A DNA stretch of 64,000 bases from Pseudeuparius sepicola (lineage: Eukaryota; Arthropoda; Insecta; Coleoptera; Anthribidae). Position 1 is the stretch's first letter. Each line of letters starts with the position of its first letter. This document shows positions 31,695-45,967 of the stretch, one piece after another. The notes below the pieces were generated by a model. That model was not told where the DNA came from and made no database searches. It worked only from the letters and a program-made list of their open reading frames with translations. Position numbers and translations under genes: made by a program. Where the stretch lies: the NCBI GenBank assembly GCA_963920635.1, contig OY987301.1, positions 57,790,560 through 57,854,559 on the forward strand, read 5' to 3'.

Positions 31695-34600
31695 TATACT
31701 ATACCTACTACAGATTTTCCATATGCATGCAGTATGCAGTGCCAAGTTCAAAGTGCGATAGCTAAAAAAACTGTTGATTTTTCAAAAATTGTTTATAGGA
31801 TATAACTGGCTTGAAATTGAAGGACAGTTCAGATGCACCACTTTTCAAGATCACTACAAATGAAACATTTCTTTCGATCACAGCGCCATCTTCTCTTTAA
31901 ATTCAATTTGAGTCTGCGAATAAACTACTGACAAGCACTACCAGCGTTTTTCTACGGAACTAAAATATCTCATTTCGTTGCTGAGATATGAAACCGAGGA
32001 GTTTTAGGTGAAAAACCCTGGATAGTAGATAGGTAATATTAATTTACTTTTCTGTAAAACACATTTTTTAACAATGTGAGCCTTGCAGTATTTATTTTAA
32101 GTAGGCATAAAATGGCTGACATGTATCATAAAACGCTGACAAGTGTATGAAAAAACATGCTAATAATGTTTTCATCAATGCCAAGTTTTTGAGGTCAGAA
32201 TATATTAATAAAGTAGGTTAAACGTTTTCCTGTGAATGCTCAAAGTGATTGTCGCGACACGAAAATATCTGTTTTTATTTGAGCGTAATTTAATTTTTGT
32301 AAATAATTGGTAAAATAATGAAATTCCCGATTAGCGGATATTAATTAAGAAGTTATTTTTGGAAGCAGCTAATTTTCCTGATGTTGACATTGCAAGGGGA
32401 CGCAAAAAATATTTTCTGACAAAAACAGGAAAATGTAATTACCTATTAAGTCCTGCCCAAGTCGTTTCGTGCTTTCCATTACAACGAATCGAAGTTTCGG
32501 AGAAAGGACAGTAAAAGCAAAACAAAGTTTACTCAGGAACAAATAAACTGCGAGACTATTGAGCTGACTTAAATATTTAGTTGTAGATTGAGTGTAAAAA
32601 TATCGACGAGCTTTGTTTGTTTAATGGCAGTTTTTAACTCCTGCTTCGATGTTTCGACAGTTGCTGTAAATATTTATATTCCTAAATTATTTCGTACTCA
32701 GCACGTATTCAGTGTATACCTGAAAAATGTACCTAGTGAAATTAGCACCTTATTATTTTTTGTAAAAGTACAAAAGTACATAAACTACGAAAGATTCATT
32801 TTCTGGAGAGCATAGCCATGCCATAATTTCACAGATCTTAAGATATAATACTTGCTTAAATAGTTTTTATCAACAGATATGGCTTGTTAGAGACCTTTTG
32901 ACGATATTACATGTGCACAATATACAGTGTGGTCATTTAAGTGTGCAACATATGGGAATTTTTTTTATTAATTGCAGATCAAAAATACAAATATTCCCGA
33001 ATGTTGGTGCATGTTCGATAATCATATTAGGCGCACTTAGAATGGTTGCAAGTCAAACAGCATACAGGGTAGGTCAAAAAATATAAAAATTGTACCAGAG
33101 TAAAGTACCCTTATTACAGAAAATTCAGCAAAATGTTATTAAGGGGGGCCTCGCCATTGTATGTTTGGTTGCCTGTATCAATGTATTTTTATTTCCAACT
33201 AGCTGGAAAAAGTAGCGAATTTCAAAGGATTACAAAAAACACGGGTATTTTTAAAATATCCATAGATACTAATGACACTAGTTTAAAAGTTATGGGAGAG
33301 ATTTTTTTTTGAATTTCAAACTTTATGCCGGCATAAATTCGTCTATTTTGTCTCTTGAGCCGGAATTTTACCTTCGTTAAGATTGGCATAGGTTTCGGAA
33401 TATGCTCGGAACGAAAACACGGTAATAAACATTGTAATTATCCAGTCTTGTTGTAAATAAAAAACATAGGCAAAATACCCCTTAAATTATGCAGCGGGAA
33501 TGCAAAAGTGTGGCTACTATTTATCAGATGGCGCGAAAAACAGACGATCGATGAACGGTTGACGCTGTTGTTACAGGTCCAGTTTAATAATTACATATAT
33601 TATGTTCATATGATCAATTTTACGTTTTGGCGTTATAATATTCAATCAACTAAGCTGTCTGATTACTTTTTTATGTTTTTGTATTACTTCCATATTATTA
33701 TATACTATGAATTGCGAATTTTTAATATTAAAATATTATAAAACTTCAAAAGGTATATTCGGGAGACCCTCGTAGCTCGAAGACTCCGATCTGTGATTTT
33801 AACCCCTCTCTTTTTAGCAATGGTTCATTGATTTTTGGCTTGAAAGGTACACAGCGGCACTAAAAACTGCTTTAGTTGATTTTGCATTATTTATAGATAC
33901 GTGTGGGTTGGGTACTGTTATGTACTTATAGTTATGTCGCCGTTATGTATTTTTCGTGAGGAAAACACAATCGTTAGCATATAAACTGATATTAGGGAAG
34001 GATTCATGTCTATGTCTCTATATGTATAGGTATGTCGAAAATTATCTATACCGGGTGTTCCATTTTAATAAATGCAGCTATTATAAATATCTCAAAAACG
34101 AAAATCACAAAAAATCACATAAAAGTTGAAGCATATTAGGAGGTGCAATGTTAGACGCCCGTTTTTACTTGTAGGCAGACGACGTTTTCAAGGTCACTTG
34201 TATGTCTAGTGTGTTTTTACTGTTAAAGTTAAAGAATGTGATTCGGCACATTTTCTGTAGGTATAGTATTGCGCTGGTATTGCTGGCTTAAAAGTTCTAC
34301 AAAATTATGTTTAGTTTTTTCAATGAAATGAAACATGGTCTTTTATGTGTACATAAGGTGTTTCTTCGATTGCATTAACACTACATTCAAACACACATTT
34401 TAAGTAACGCAATAATTAAGATAAATACATATCTCGAAAATAAAAAATGAAAAAAGAAAACGATATATTGATGCGAAAGAACATCTTCTGTACCTATATG
34501 TTAAACATCTGTGACCTCCGTTAAGGAGTTACCACCCTGGTAAAATATCTTTATTTGTTTACCGATTTTGATAAACTTTTTTTTGTTAGGTTCAAAGAGC

Positions 34601-37600
34601 ACATTAAACAATGTGTGTAACTTTACTTTTGGGCTGTAATCACGGCCACCTGTCAACACATGGGCTCAATTTCAAAAAGTACTATTATTTGTTTAATAAT
34701 ATTTTTATTAGCTGTCCGCCCGAAGGTGATAGGAACATTCACTTTAACCATTCCGTATTTTTTGAGACAAATTAATGATTTAAAAACCAGTTTGTTGCAG
34801 TTTTTTCCAAACAATGTAATGTCGTTTGGAAAAAACAATCGAACGTCAAACAAAAGTTATAACCAAAAAACCTTTTTGGAAAAAATGAAGATGGTGAAAA
34901 ATGTATCTTTTTATTAATTTAAACATATTTTTTTTATTAACGGATAATAATAGAACACATATGCAGTTAACTTTGGGGTTACCTTTCGATTAAAAACGAG
35001 GAAAAATAACCGACTCAAACGTGGTCACGTGACTTTCGCTATATGCCAAAAATTATATTTAGAAAATAAAATCCCTAAAAATAGTCTTATTTGTTACAAT
35101 TTCAAAACGTTTAACTTGAAAAAGTCGTTTCTATTTTAATGTTACATAAGCGCCTATTTCCTATTTATAAAATTTCTTAAAATTTTAAAAAGTCATTACT
35201 TCGTAAAAACTATTTTATATCACTAGCTATACAACATAATATACGAGTATCATTCTATAATTTTATTAACTTTTTATTATTACTAAAAAATATCGATAAG
35301 AATATGTCTTTTTCAAAAGAAAATTATATTAACGCTTTAAAATTCTGTTTGACACAAAGTTGATGTACCGGCAAGCATTTAGGTAGTACCATAGAAGAAT
35401 TTACGTAGTACTACCTATACCTATAAATTTATTTACATTACATTTTCCATTACTCTAAATGTATGCCAAAATAATACATATATTAAGATATCAGCAAATA
35501 GTAGGTATTTCACGTATCTAACAAAATTCACAACTTTACGTCAACTTTGGATCAAATACACCAGAATTTTAATTTCTTTCGGTTTATCAATATTAAGTAC
35601 TTAATGAAAAGTTAATAGAATTATAAAAGATAAAACTATAGTGACATAAATTCTAAATGTCAGTTAGGGTAAGTATTGTGATCATTCATGCGGTTTTGAG
35701 GGAGAATTATTATGTCATGACAGTAGATTCGACAGCCGGTAGGTAGTCCTCTTACTTAATATTTTACTCAACAATATTCTTAATAACTATGAAAAAATAT
35801 AGAAAAATAAAGGAGCGTAAATATTCATATTATTATTTTGTGTTTAACAATTCACAGTTTCAATCCCAAAATACGCCAGGATGGAAGCGATGTGCTGTTA
35901 TTTGTATAAAAAAGGGGGTCGGTCCGCCTGCCTCCCCCTAGACCCCTGGTTCCGACCAACGACCTTGCCGGGCAACAAAACAACTTATAAGGAACGGAAA
36001 CTTATTTTAGCAAGGCGAAACATTACTTTTTATTCTCGCTCTGTACCAATGGCCGCTCTCCAACTCCAGCACCATCTTACAGACACTTGCGCAATTTTTG
36101 CACTCCAGTACCCAAGTTCTGTTTTAGCAACATTTATCCTAGTTAGGAACACGGTCAAATGAAGGTCGTCGCGAGGTGATGACGTTTTATTTCCGTCCTT
36201 AAGAAAAGTTGTAAAGAATTAAAAGTTATGCCTAAATAATAAGAAAAATAAATATATTTTTTTGAAAAAAAAATTGTTTTAATATTCACCCTAAACAATT
36301 TCATAAATCAATCAAAATTATATCAATTTCTCATAACTTTGTTAAATTCATCACAAATCACAAATTTCATGTGCGATATTAAACAAAACTTTAAAATTTC
36401 GCAAAAATTCTTCTGAACAAGGTAAAACATTAGTAATGATAATGTATATATTAAAAAACTCTCATTTAAGGAGCAAACTTTTTATTTTAAATGTTTATTA
36501 TGAAACTGGAAATTAATTGAGGAAAAATTTTTTTTCTTAGGAGTCTATGTTTTGATATTTAGACATAGCTATTAATTCTAAACAACTTTTCTTCACAAAA
36601 ATTGTTAATTTAGGACAATACCTACTGTAAATAAAGAATACCAAATAAATAAATCCCATTTCTCAGCCTACTACGAAATTTTAATTTTTTCGAATTCACG
36701 CGCACCGCGACACATAATTGCATTTTTCATGAAAACGGTTAAGGTTTTCGTATTTTTGCAACAGACATTTTTTGTTCAAAATCGAATGTAATTTTATATT
36801 CCGCTGTCTAAAATGCAGATTTTTCAACGACAAAAAAGTTTAAAACACTTTTGTTCGAAAGTAACGACGTAGCCAACGCCCTCTAGCGGCTAGAAGAATG
36901 TTGATAGAAAATTCATAATCGCCGTCCCAGAAAACATAAAAATACCAATTTTCAACTCGATAGCATAAATGGAACCGAAAATACTAATTTTTTTCTGTTT
37001 TTAAAAGAAAACTTTGACGCCCTGTATGTCGAAAACGAAGCGTTTTTGGACAAAATGTTATATGAAGAACCCCATTTATTTTTAAAAATACTACTCAAAT
37101 TTTGAGTATGGCGGTTTAACTTCGACTCACCCTGTATACAAGTCATGTCTACGGGGCAATAATAGATGTAAAAACGAACAATGTCGAGAGACTAATATCA
37201 CAAAAACAATGTTCTGGCAAAAAAGTTGCAAAAAATAGGTGTTAAAAAATCTTTAAGGATATGTATATACGGAGAATTGTTTTCCCTAAATATCGATATA
37301 ACCAATAATGTCAACACGCTACGCGGACGTATTATTTTCTTTACTAACGTTTAGAAATAAAAATTCGTTTTTTGCTCACAACTTCTGCAATTCTGAGCCA
37401 ATTTCAGAAAGCGAAACACCGTTGTATTCGCAGTGACAAGAGCTTTAAAATGATGTATCGCATAATATGGGGTTCCTACTTCCGTTTAAGATTTTCAAGT
37501 TGGGGTTGCTGAGGGCTAAGGGGATGAATAGATCAAGGCGGCATGATTGCTAAAAATGTTCCCCCTTCAAACAAAAATCAACCGGTCTCGACAGTTATTG

Positions 37601-37785
37601 GGGGTGGTATAAGTTTTTAAATGAACACACTGTATTATCTATTATTATATTATATTATATTATGTATCTATTATTTCGCGAGGAAATAGCATAAAAAAAT
37701 TTGATTGAAGAAACTACTCACGGCCCCTACCAAAACCTGACTAAGCTATTGTCGCTCCATACCAAGTGTCAACTCAGGTGATGCC
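31695..37785. other. Long non-coding stretch (6 kb)
   Basis: No recognisable gene. Scattered repeat ends of the TACAGGGTG or CACCCTGTA type occur (about 33062, 37018, 37128). The open frame at 35881-36162 has no conserved character. A (TAT)n-rich microsatellite lies at about 37630-37670. Confidence 0.5.
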
Positions 37786-39807
37786 CAGGGACGGATGGGA
37801 CGGTCGGGCAGTCGGGCAAATGCCCGAAGGGCCGGTCGCAATCGGGCCGACTTGGGCCGGCCTGGACAGCTAACGGGCATACGTAATATGCAAAATATCG
37901 AAATAGTCATCACCGCGGCCGCGGCGCAGTCAACGATGACGCGACGTCTCTTCCTAATACTAATATATTCCAAGGGGCATCTTCTGCTTTGGCTTCTGCA
38001 TATCAGTACTCAGTACATTTTGGCATTGCCTATTTCTCAAGTTGAATGTGAATAGTCGTTTTCAACATTAAGATATAAAAATAGATTAAGGAATACAGTG
38101 TGTCACTGCAAAAATCTATGAAGAGCCGAGTAAAATTTATCATTATATATTTTTTTATATTCACCTAGAGGAAGGTATTTCACAGACGCTATACTATTTC
38201 GACTGGGTGATTATTCCATGGCTAACTATGTTTTTTTTTAAACGAATAATTTTCAGAATATCATATTAGGCATTCTTTTAAGAATAAAATGGATGGTGGC
38301 CATAGCTCAAAACCTTTTGTACAAAATATCAGTACTCTAAGTTATATAGGGCATTCACAAAGTGGGGCCAAAATTTAAAAAATAAATTAGATTTTCCAGA
38401 GTACCCTGTATAAACCACAGGGCACAGGTTGGTGACCTTTTTTTGCAAATCGATTACGCTTTGTCTGAGGTATTATTGTACCTATAGCCAGTCTAGCTCA
38501 TACAGGGCGTTCGTAAAAAAATCAAATTTGATGAAATCATTTATTTAAAAAATATTTAAAGAAAAAATTCGGGATTCTACTGCATTATGTCACCCTAATC
38601 AATGGTATAATTTAGAGTTCTGATATTTTGCACAACGGGTCTTGAGCTATAGCCAATTCGATGGCACCATCCATTTCATTCTTAAAAGAATAAATATGAT
38701 ATTCTGAATATGATATTCTGAAAATTGGTTATTTAAAAAAAGCATAGTTAGCCATGAAAAAATCAATCACCCAATCAAAATAGTAGTGTCTGTGAGATAT
38801 CTTCACAGATTTCTAGAGTGTTCACAAGCAAACGCGGACATACTATAGATTACAACATACTAGATTAGAGCCTTTTATGATAGTGAATATAGAGAAAACT
38901 TTTTTAAATCAAATTGATAAGGAGAGAAGTTTTTTTTTAAGTAAAGTTAAAAGTATAAAATATATATAATGCTTTCTCAACGGCAGCTACCCCTCCACAC
39001 TGCAATCTATCGCATGCGCCCCACGTTTTTCGAATCTTTATGAGGATAGGAGAAATTATTTTATTTTTTTAGTCAGTTTTTATATTATTTTATACTTTTT
39101 AGTCCTTTTTAAAACCGTGGTATTTTAAAATAATATATTTAAATTTTATTATTTTCTGCTTTTTAGTCTTGTTTGAAATTTTGCAATCGATTTTAAACAT
39201 CTTGCTGATTATGACAGAGACATGTGGCAAATTTCAGGTTTATTAATTAATTCCATATCCTTCTTACTTACCAATGCATGTGCTTATCTGTTGATAAATT
39301 TCCATTAGTCAAATATCTTTATTTATTAGGTATTCATTCATTTTATAGTAACAAATAACATATTAATAATATGTAGTACCTATATAACCATTAATTATGC
39401 ATTGTTATCCTGGTCTGAGTTATGTATAAAGTTTCAAGTCTCTAACTCATCGGAAAATTAGTTTATAATCGATTGCAAAATTTGACGAACAGACGAACAG
39501 GAGGAAAAGAAAGCGAGTTAATAAAAATGTGGTAAAAAGCATTAACTTATTAAATCAAATAATAGATCTAGTCTAGTTTGTCATTTTTATGTTATTTTTG
39601 TATTATAGTGAATACGGCTGTATTAATTTTTGGTGTTTTTTAGTTTTTGATGAAGAATTTATTTTTATTATATGTATTTCAAGATTATGGAAGAGGTTTT
39701 AAATAAACTATCCAAATAAAAATAAACCTCCTTTTTTTGCAACATATCTTATTGGGCCGGAACGAATAAACTTCCCGGGCCGGTTGACCCTACCCCATCC
39801 GTCCCTG
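37786..39807 (+). mobile_element. 2.0-kb internally deleted hAT element with 8-bp TSD
   Basis: TIR CAGGGACGGATGGG at the left and its inverse CCCATCCGTCCCTG at the right, flanked by perfect GTGATGCC (37778-37785, 39808-39815): textbook hAT. Just inside the left end the plus strand reads LALPISQVECE, a stop, then SFSTLRY..NRLRNT, the C-terminal hAT dimerisation motif. A scrap of transposase therefore remains in unusual proximity to the 5' TIR, and the rest is gone. The middle is occupied by the nested fold-back at 38171-38804. GC-rich ends contrast with the AT-rich interior. Confidence 0.92.
38171..38804. mobile_element. Fold-back nested in the hAT element
   Basis: GAAGGTATTTCACAGACGCT...CTGGGTGATT at the left is inverted at the right as AATCACCCAATCAAAATAGT...AGATATCTTC. 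Arms are about 170 bp, with further symmetry inward (ATGGATGGTGGCCATAGCTC). CCCTGTATA and TACAGGGCG motifs lie in the loop. Non-coding. Confidence 0.78.
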
Positions 39808-40251
39808 GTGATGCCCGTTACATAAACGAAACTAAGTAAGCGTAAGTGACGCCACTATCGTGCACTAACCTAAACAACTGCCAAAGCAAATATGTAGCGG
39901 AGCTGGCATCCTGACAATTTTTTCCAAGTTAATTGTTTACTATGCTTCGTATCGCCGCGGCTGCCAATTCAGCATAAATAAATTAAGAGTGGCCGGGCAA
40001 AAAATTAAAAGCCTCCGTATATCTAAGCAAATTAAAATTTATAAATAAACGTTTTGTTTATAAAGTGCGGTGGCGTTCTATCGGTATTTGTTGGCGGACC
40101 ATGTAACCTAACCATGGAGTTTCTTTGTGCGTTTCTTATCAGAAAAATAAAAACATAGAAATGGCATATATAGGTAATTTTTGTGTGGCCCTGAAGAATA
40201 TCCAAAATATTTGTATTTACAATTACTGTAAACACTATACAATAGCGTATT

Positions 40252-40301
40252 GTAGGCTTATTCAATCTGATTATTAGTAGGCTTATTCAATCTGATTATT
40301 G
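40252..40301 (+). repeat. 25-bp tandem duplication
   Basis: GTAGGCTTATTCAATCTGAT plus five bases, repeated twice head to tail with one mismatch at the end. Confidence 0.9.
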
Positions 40302-40727
40302 TGTTAATTAGTTTCACTACCTACTGGTTATTATCCCAGCACAAGCTCGAACTTACGCTACAACATACCAATCTTGAGTTTAAGAAAATAAACGGTCTAA
40401 ATTATAACTCTTATTTTTTGCATTTTCTTTAATTAGGGCATTTTTTACTGACGAACAAGGCTTTTGCTATTTTGCGCTAGTTTCCCGTTTTCAAATAAAA
40501 TGATTTACCAATATTAGCTTGTACCACTCTAGGACTTAAGAAAACGGGTGGCGCCTTTTCTTTACCGTTAATATTTCGTTTAACCCACGCCACTCTACCA
40601 AATTAATAGTGGGTTAGCTGGAGCTGTCCTTAACAGGCTAATAACGCCAAAATCTTACCCACCATCGAGGTAATTCATCTGCTTCCACCCTAGCAGGTGG
40701 CACAGTTCAGGTATACTACCTTTTTCT

Positions 40728-40957
40728 CAAGAGATATCGAAAAATTTTATCAGAAAAAAATTTTCATAATGCAAATTTAAGACCCTGTACTAAACTTCAA
40801 AACAATCGGCATACTTTGATTTTTTTCCAAAAATAAAGTTGAAATTAAAAAAAAAAAATCAAAGTCTGCGGATTGTTTTAAAATTTGGTACGGGGGCTTA
40901 AATTTTCATTCTCGACAACTTTTTCCAATAAAATGTTTCGATATATCTTAAGGAACA
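40728..40957. repeat. Small fold-back repeat
   Basis: About 105-bp arms around a poly-A centre: GATATCGAAAAATTTTAT...TACTTTGATTTTTTT and its inverse ...AAATCAAAGTCTGCGGATTG...CGATATATC. Confidence 0.65.
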
Positions 40958-41186
40958 TATAGTTTACCTAAAGTGGAAACAAATAAATTGCCCCTGTCAA
41001 GGTCTGCTTGATTTTTAAAATATAATAATATGGTGAAAATTAGTTTCTAATCAAGCAAGGCTGATCCCCAAAGGTCAAGTTTCAACTCGAAATTTTTTTT
41101 GACTTTTACATCTATCGTATAGTCGATCTGGGTCCACCCTGTATATTTTTTCCAACTGAAGGCCGGACGACGAGTTTGGATCACTC

Positions 41187-41407
41187 CAGTGACGTATATA
41201 GAAATTAATTTCGGGTGGGGGGTGACGATTTTTGTGTACGTTTAAAATAATTTAGTAAAATGCACCGCAGGCGAAATTTTTTAGAAATTTTATGGAAAAT
41301 TGCTTCAAATTAGTCTTATGAAATTCCAATATCTTCAGATTTAAAGGCTGCGGTGAATATTTTCAAATTCAGAAATTGTTTCGGCCCCGCCCCTAATTAC
41401 GTTACTG
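41187..41407. mobile_element. Possible 221-bp inverted-repeat remnant
   Basis: CAGTGACGTA at the left, TACGTTACTG at the right; symmetry fades after about 15 bp and no duplication of the target is evident. Confidence 0.35.
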
Positions 41408-43675
41408 GATTTACCTGTACAGTGTACAGAGGACTCTGAGGCGCGGGGCCGGTCAAAACGCTGGGCCGGGTGCGCCGCACCGTTCGCACCCGCCTAGTGC
41501 CGGCCCTGACCAGGGCGTCCATTTTATATGTGGCAGACAAAGCGAGTACGTTGTGAGTTAATTTCGCTAATTTGTGAAGTAAAAGTAACTGTGCTTAAGG
41601 GGAAAATATTATACTCTTACGATGGTGAATTGTCTGCAAAAGCAGAAGTGAAAAGTAAGAGCCCGGGATTTCTTTTCAAAGGTAAATATTTAACAAGCTA
41701 CCATTGAAAGATGGCCTAAAACTGTATTTTTTTCTCAATAATAACTTCTTAAAATTCCTTGTCTCTTTTAGTATGATAAAGTGCACTGTTTTGTTTGTAA
41801 ATAGGACCAATATAATTATTCTTAACATGGTCTTTAGTGAAAAATTTTAATTGATTATGATAGTTTCATTAAATATGGGCTGGTTTCCATGGGCGTGCAT
41901 TATTTACTTTATTGTGATTGATTCGAAATCGCCACAAATAATATATATCAGCACACCAGCTTCACATTTGGGAAATTATCTGCAAATAAATACCAATAAA
42001 TTTAAATTACGTGTAAGTCAAAATTAACTACCTTTTCATTTTTAAAATTTTTGTGATATTGGCTAAAAACGCGTTTCATGCTATGCCAGTGGCCTGTCGT
42101 GCGATGTGGCAGTCGGTAACACGGCCGCGAGCGCTATTATTTTCTTGTCTAAGATAATATTATTGTAGATATCTACTGATCTCAGACGCGGAACGCGTCT
42201 ATTATATTGCAGTTCTCCGGTGTCAACTTAGAGTGCACGGACTGTAATAGAAAATATTCCACCTTCGAAAATTTGCAGCAGTAGCAGAAATCCGCTATTA
42301 TTTACGACGGCTGATTTTTGGAGGAGGCGGGCAGCAAGCAGCCTAGCGATGGCCCTGGCCCTGACTATGTACGTGAAATGTTACAGATTGCTTGATTTGA
42401 AAACTATGAAATTTTCCCCCATATGTCTACTGCATAAAACGTTCATAAACGGATATGTCCAGAAAAATAACAAACACAAATAAAACAAAGTCGAAAAAGC
42501 CATTATACACCCAAAGCACTTCCATAAACAACGCTACCAAAATACAACACAAATCGTCGACACTCATCTTCAAAGCATCGTTGCCGGATTGGGCAAAAAT
42601 CTCAGAAAATTAAAGCGAAAATAGTCAAGAAAGAAGGGTAAACAGTAGTTGTCTGATAGATAATTGAATTGTTTTTTTTTTCACCCCAATGTGAGTCGTA
42701 GCATATAAAGGTGGTATTTTCTTAGCCTGATGGATAATTGATATTTATATGCAACTATTGATCAAATGAATAATGCTATTGAATTTATCTTGGGGCAGCT
42801 TTGTTTTCCATTTCCATAAAAATGTATTATACCTACAACATAATATTAACCTTATTTTATGTAGCACTAGTATTGTTTATATCGTTATCATTTTGTCATC
42901 ATATGGGAACCTCGCCTTTGGAATATTGGCAAATAAACAAAATTTCTACAGAAACAAAACATTACGGTACTGGAAGCGGGGTATTTTCGGTTGAGGTAGA
43001 TTAAAAATAGATTAAAAATAGAGTTCAGGTGTTAAAAATAGAGTTCAGGTGTTCATACATATCTGACGCATAGTTAAGATAGTGGCCTACAAAATCCAGG
43101 TCAGCACAGAGATTCGACTAATTTACTGTTGCGCAGGAATGTCCGCGAAATGCGGTTGATTTCAGAAACGACAGAAAAATGTATATTTAGTAGATAAAAT
43201 AACGAGTTTTGCAGCCAGAAAGGTATATATTAACTTCTTTTTATAATACTTCGGTTTATAATACTTTCGGTCTACTTCGTGACCTTCATCAGGGCTAGAA
43301 AATTATTTAAATTATTAGAAAATATTGAGAAAAGGTTGAAAATTTTACTCACAATTATGTTGAAGTTTTTTACCAATATTAAAACCAGATAGATTTTAGG
43401 TTTAAAAGGGCCAGAAAAAGGTTTTTACATAATTTCGTGTGAAAATTTATACCGTCAATTTTGTTTGTAATTGTTTTTTGTTAATAAGGTAATTTAGTTT
43501 CAAAAAACAAAAGATAAATTTATAATAAGAAAAAATGTTTTTTAGGTTATCATCAAAAAGTGTCAGAAAACTTGGTGTGATACAAGGTTAGAAATAACCT
43601 TAGTTGATATAAGGTTATGTTACAACATTCTGGAAATCCAAATTTTTATATATAATTATTATAAGATGTAAGAGT

Positions 43676-44860
43676 TACAATGAAATATTAATAGATGTAT
43701 TGTTATTAGAATTATTTAAAGATAAAATAAAACAGTGTATGGAACTTAAATCTTTGATGTCTGTTTTTTTATTAATAGACTTGTTATCATTATTAATTTC
43801 AACCATTTCAAGAAATAACCTTTTATTAAGATTTTTTTCCCTATGTAATATTGAAACATTGTCAAATTTAAAATGATGACCTGTTATAAAAGCATGTTCA
43901 CTTAAAGCAGTAGTAGTTTTTTGTAATTTGACATCACTTTTATGTCCTGAAATTCTATTTTATAAATTTTGTGATGTTTGACCAATATATGAATTATTAC
44001 AGTTGTTACAAGGTATTGAATAAACAACATTAGATTGGTTATTTATAGGTGTCTTATCTTTTAATTTTGTGTATAAACTTCCAATCGATTTAACATTTTT
44101 TAGAGCTATTTTAACATTTTCATTTTTAAAAATTTTAGTTATTTTAGGGGTAAGTTCTTTAATATAAGGTAATGACCTATAAAAGAAATGATCAGGAATA
44201 TTATCAACCTCTTGAATTGCAGTAATATTATCATTATTATCATTATTATAAACATTACTTGAAATTTCGTGGGGACGTGTATTGAAAAGTAATTTGTTAA
44301 GGAATTTTTCAGGGTAAGAATTATCCAAAAATATAGATTTAATTTTGACTAAATTATTATGCAGTAAAGTTGGATGAACTAGTTTTATTATTCTATTTTT
44401 TAAAGCCAAGACAAGATTCGTTTTCATTTTATTGCTATGATAAGAATGATAATTTAAGTATCTATTAGAGTTAGTCGGTTTGATATACCAATCAGTAATT
44501 AGAGTGTTATTAGCAAGTTTAATAATTTTAGTGTCCAAAAAAGGAATAGTGTTGTTTGTTTCCATTTCTATTGTAAATTGTAAATATTGATTATAATTAT
44601 TGAAGATATCTAAAGTTTCTTCAATTTTATTGAAAGGTATACAACATATAATATCATCTACATATTTTTTTTAGAAAAATAACGTTATATGAAAGTCTTG
44701 AAATACAGTAATCTAATAAATCATCCATAACATACTGCGCAATAATAGGAGAAATTGAGTTACCCATAGGTGTACCAAAAATTTGTTTGTAATATTGATT
44801 GTTAAAAGAAAAATGGTTAGAGTTAACAATTTTAATTTTAACAATCAATATTACAAACAA
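43676..44860 (-). pseudogene. Left Penelope-like copy: RT and GIY-YIG, frameshifted
   Basis: Minus-strand copy. 44860-44654 carries FNNQYYKQIFGTPMGNSISP and breaks at an 8-T run (44665-44672 region) where the other arm has 7. 44565-43960 continues with FLDTKI, the linker rich in Asn and Lys, and VVYSIPCNNCNNSYIGQTSQ, the start of a GIY-YIG endonuclease. A stop follows, and then the remaining GIY-YIG residues stay open to about 43676. The YVDD catalytic motif lies next to the frameshift. It is probably inactive. Confidence 0.88.
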
Positions 44861-45967
44861 ATTTTTGGTACACCTATGGGTAACTCAATTTCTCCTATTA
44901 TTGCGCAGTATGTTATGGATGATTTATTAGATTACTGTATTTCAAGACTTTCATATAAGGTTATTTTTCTAAAAAAATATGTAGATGATATTATATGTTG
45001 TATACCTTTCAATAAAATTGAAGAAACTTTAGATATCTTCAATAATTATAATCAATATTTACAATTTACAATAGAAATGGAAACAAACAACACTATTCCT
45101 TTTTTGGACACTAAAATTATTAAACTTGCTAATAACACTCTAATTACTGATTGGTATATCAAACCGACTAACTCTAATAGATACTTAAATTATCATTCTT
45201 ATCATAGCAATAAAATGAAAACGAATCTTGTCTTGGCTTTAAAAAATAGAATAATAAAACTAGTTCATCCAACTTTACTGCATAATAATTTAGTCAAAAT
45301 TAAATCTATATTTTTGGATAATTCTTACCCTGAAAAATTCCTTAACAAATTACTTTTCAATACACGTCCCCACGAAATTTCAAGTAATGTTTATAATAAT
45401 GATAATAATGATAATATTACTGCAATTCAAGAGGTTGATAATATTCCTGATCATTTCTTTTATAGGTCATTACCTTATATTAAAGAACTTACCCCTAAAA
45501 TAACTAAAATTTTTAAAAATGAAAATGTTAAAATAGCTCTAAAAAATGTTAAATCGATTGGAAGTTTATACACAAAATTAAAAGATAAGACACCTATAAA
45601 TAACCAATCTAATGTTGTTTATTCAATACCTTGTAACAACTGTAATAATTCATATATTGGTCAAACATCACAAAATTTATAAAATAGAATTTCAGGACAT
45701 AAAAGTGATGTCAAATTACAAAAAACTACTACTGCTTTAAGTGAACATGCTTTTATAACAGGTCATCATTTTAAATTTGACAATGTTTCAATATTACATA
45801 GGGAAAAAAATCTTAATAAAAGGTTATTTCTTGAAATGGTTGAAATTAATAATGATAACAAGTCTATTAATAAAAAAACAGACATCAAAGATTTAAGTTC
45901 CATACACTGTTTTATTTTATCTTTAAATAATTCTAATAACAATACATCTATTAATATTTCATTGTAA
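44783..45967 (+). pseudogene. Right Penelope-like copy: RT C-part and GIY-YIG with one stop
   Basis: 299 codons are open to 45682. GTPMGNSISPIIA starts at about residue 28, catalytic YVDD at about 66-69, then FLDTKI (about 105). The GIY-YIG nuclease begins VVYSIPC..C...YIGQT at about 278-295. The stop TAA at 45680 is followed by a further 94 codons in the same frame reading NRISGHKSD, TTALSEHAF.TGHHF and EKNLNKRLFLEMVEI, the rest of the GIY-YIG domain. A Penelope element needs both RT and this nuclease. The fingers and early palm motifs are absent because the copy begins at the palindrome centre. Confidence 0.9.

Larger units (their letters stand above)
39816..43186. other. Non-coding stretch with small repeats
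   Basis: Contains the items at 40252, 40728 and 41187; GC-rich remnants of hAT-like ends (GGCCCTG near 41505 and 42350); short tandem duplications of ATTAAAAATAG and TTAAAAATAGAGTTCAGGTG near 43002-43053. No gene recognised. Confidence 0.5.

Noticed and set aside
35881..36162. 93-codon plus-strand frame rich in Leu and Thr
   Set aside because: No recognisable motif, no promoter or splice signals, surrounded by non-coding sequence.
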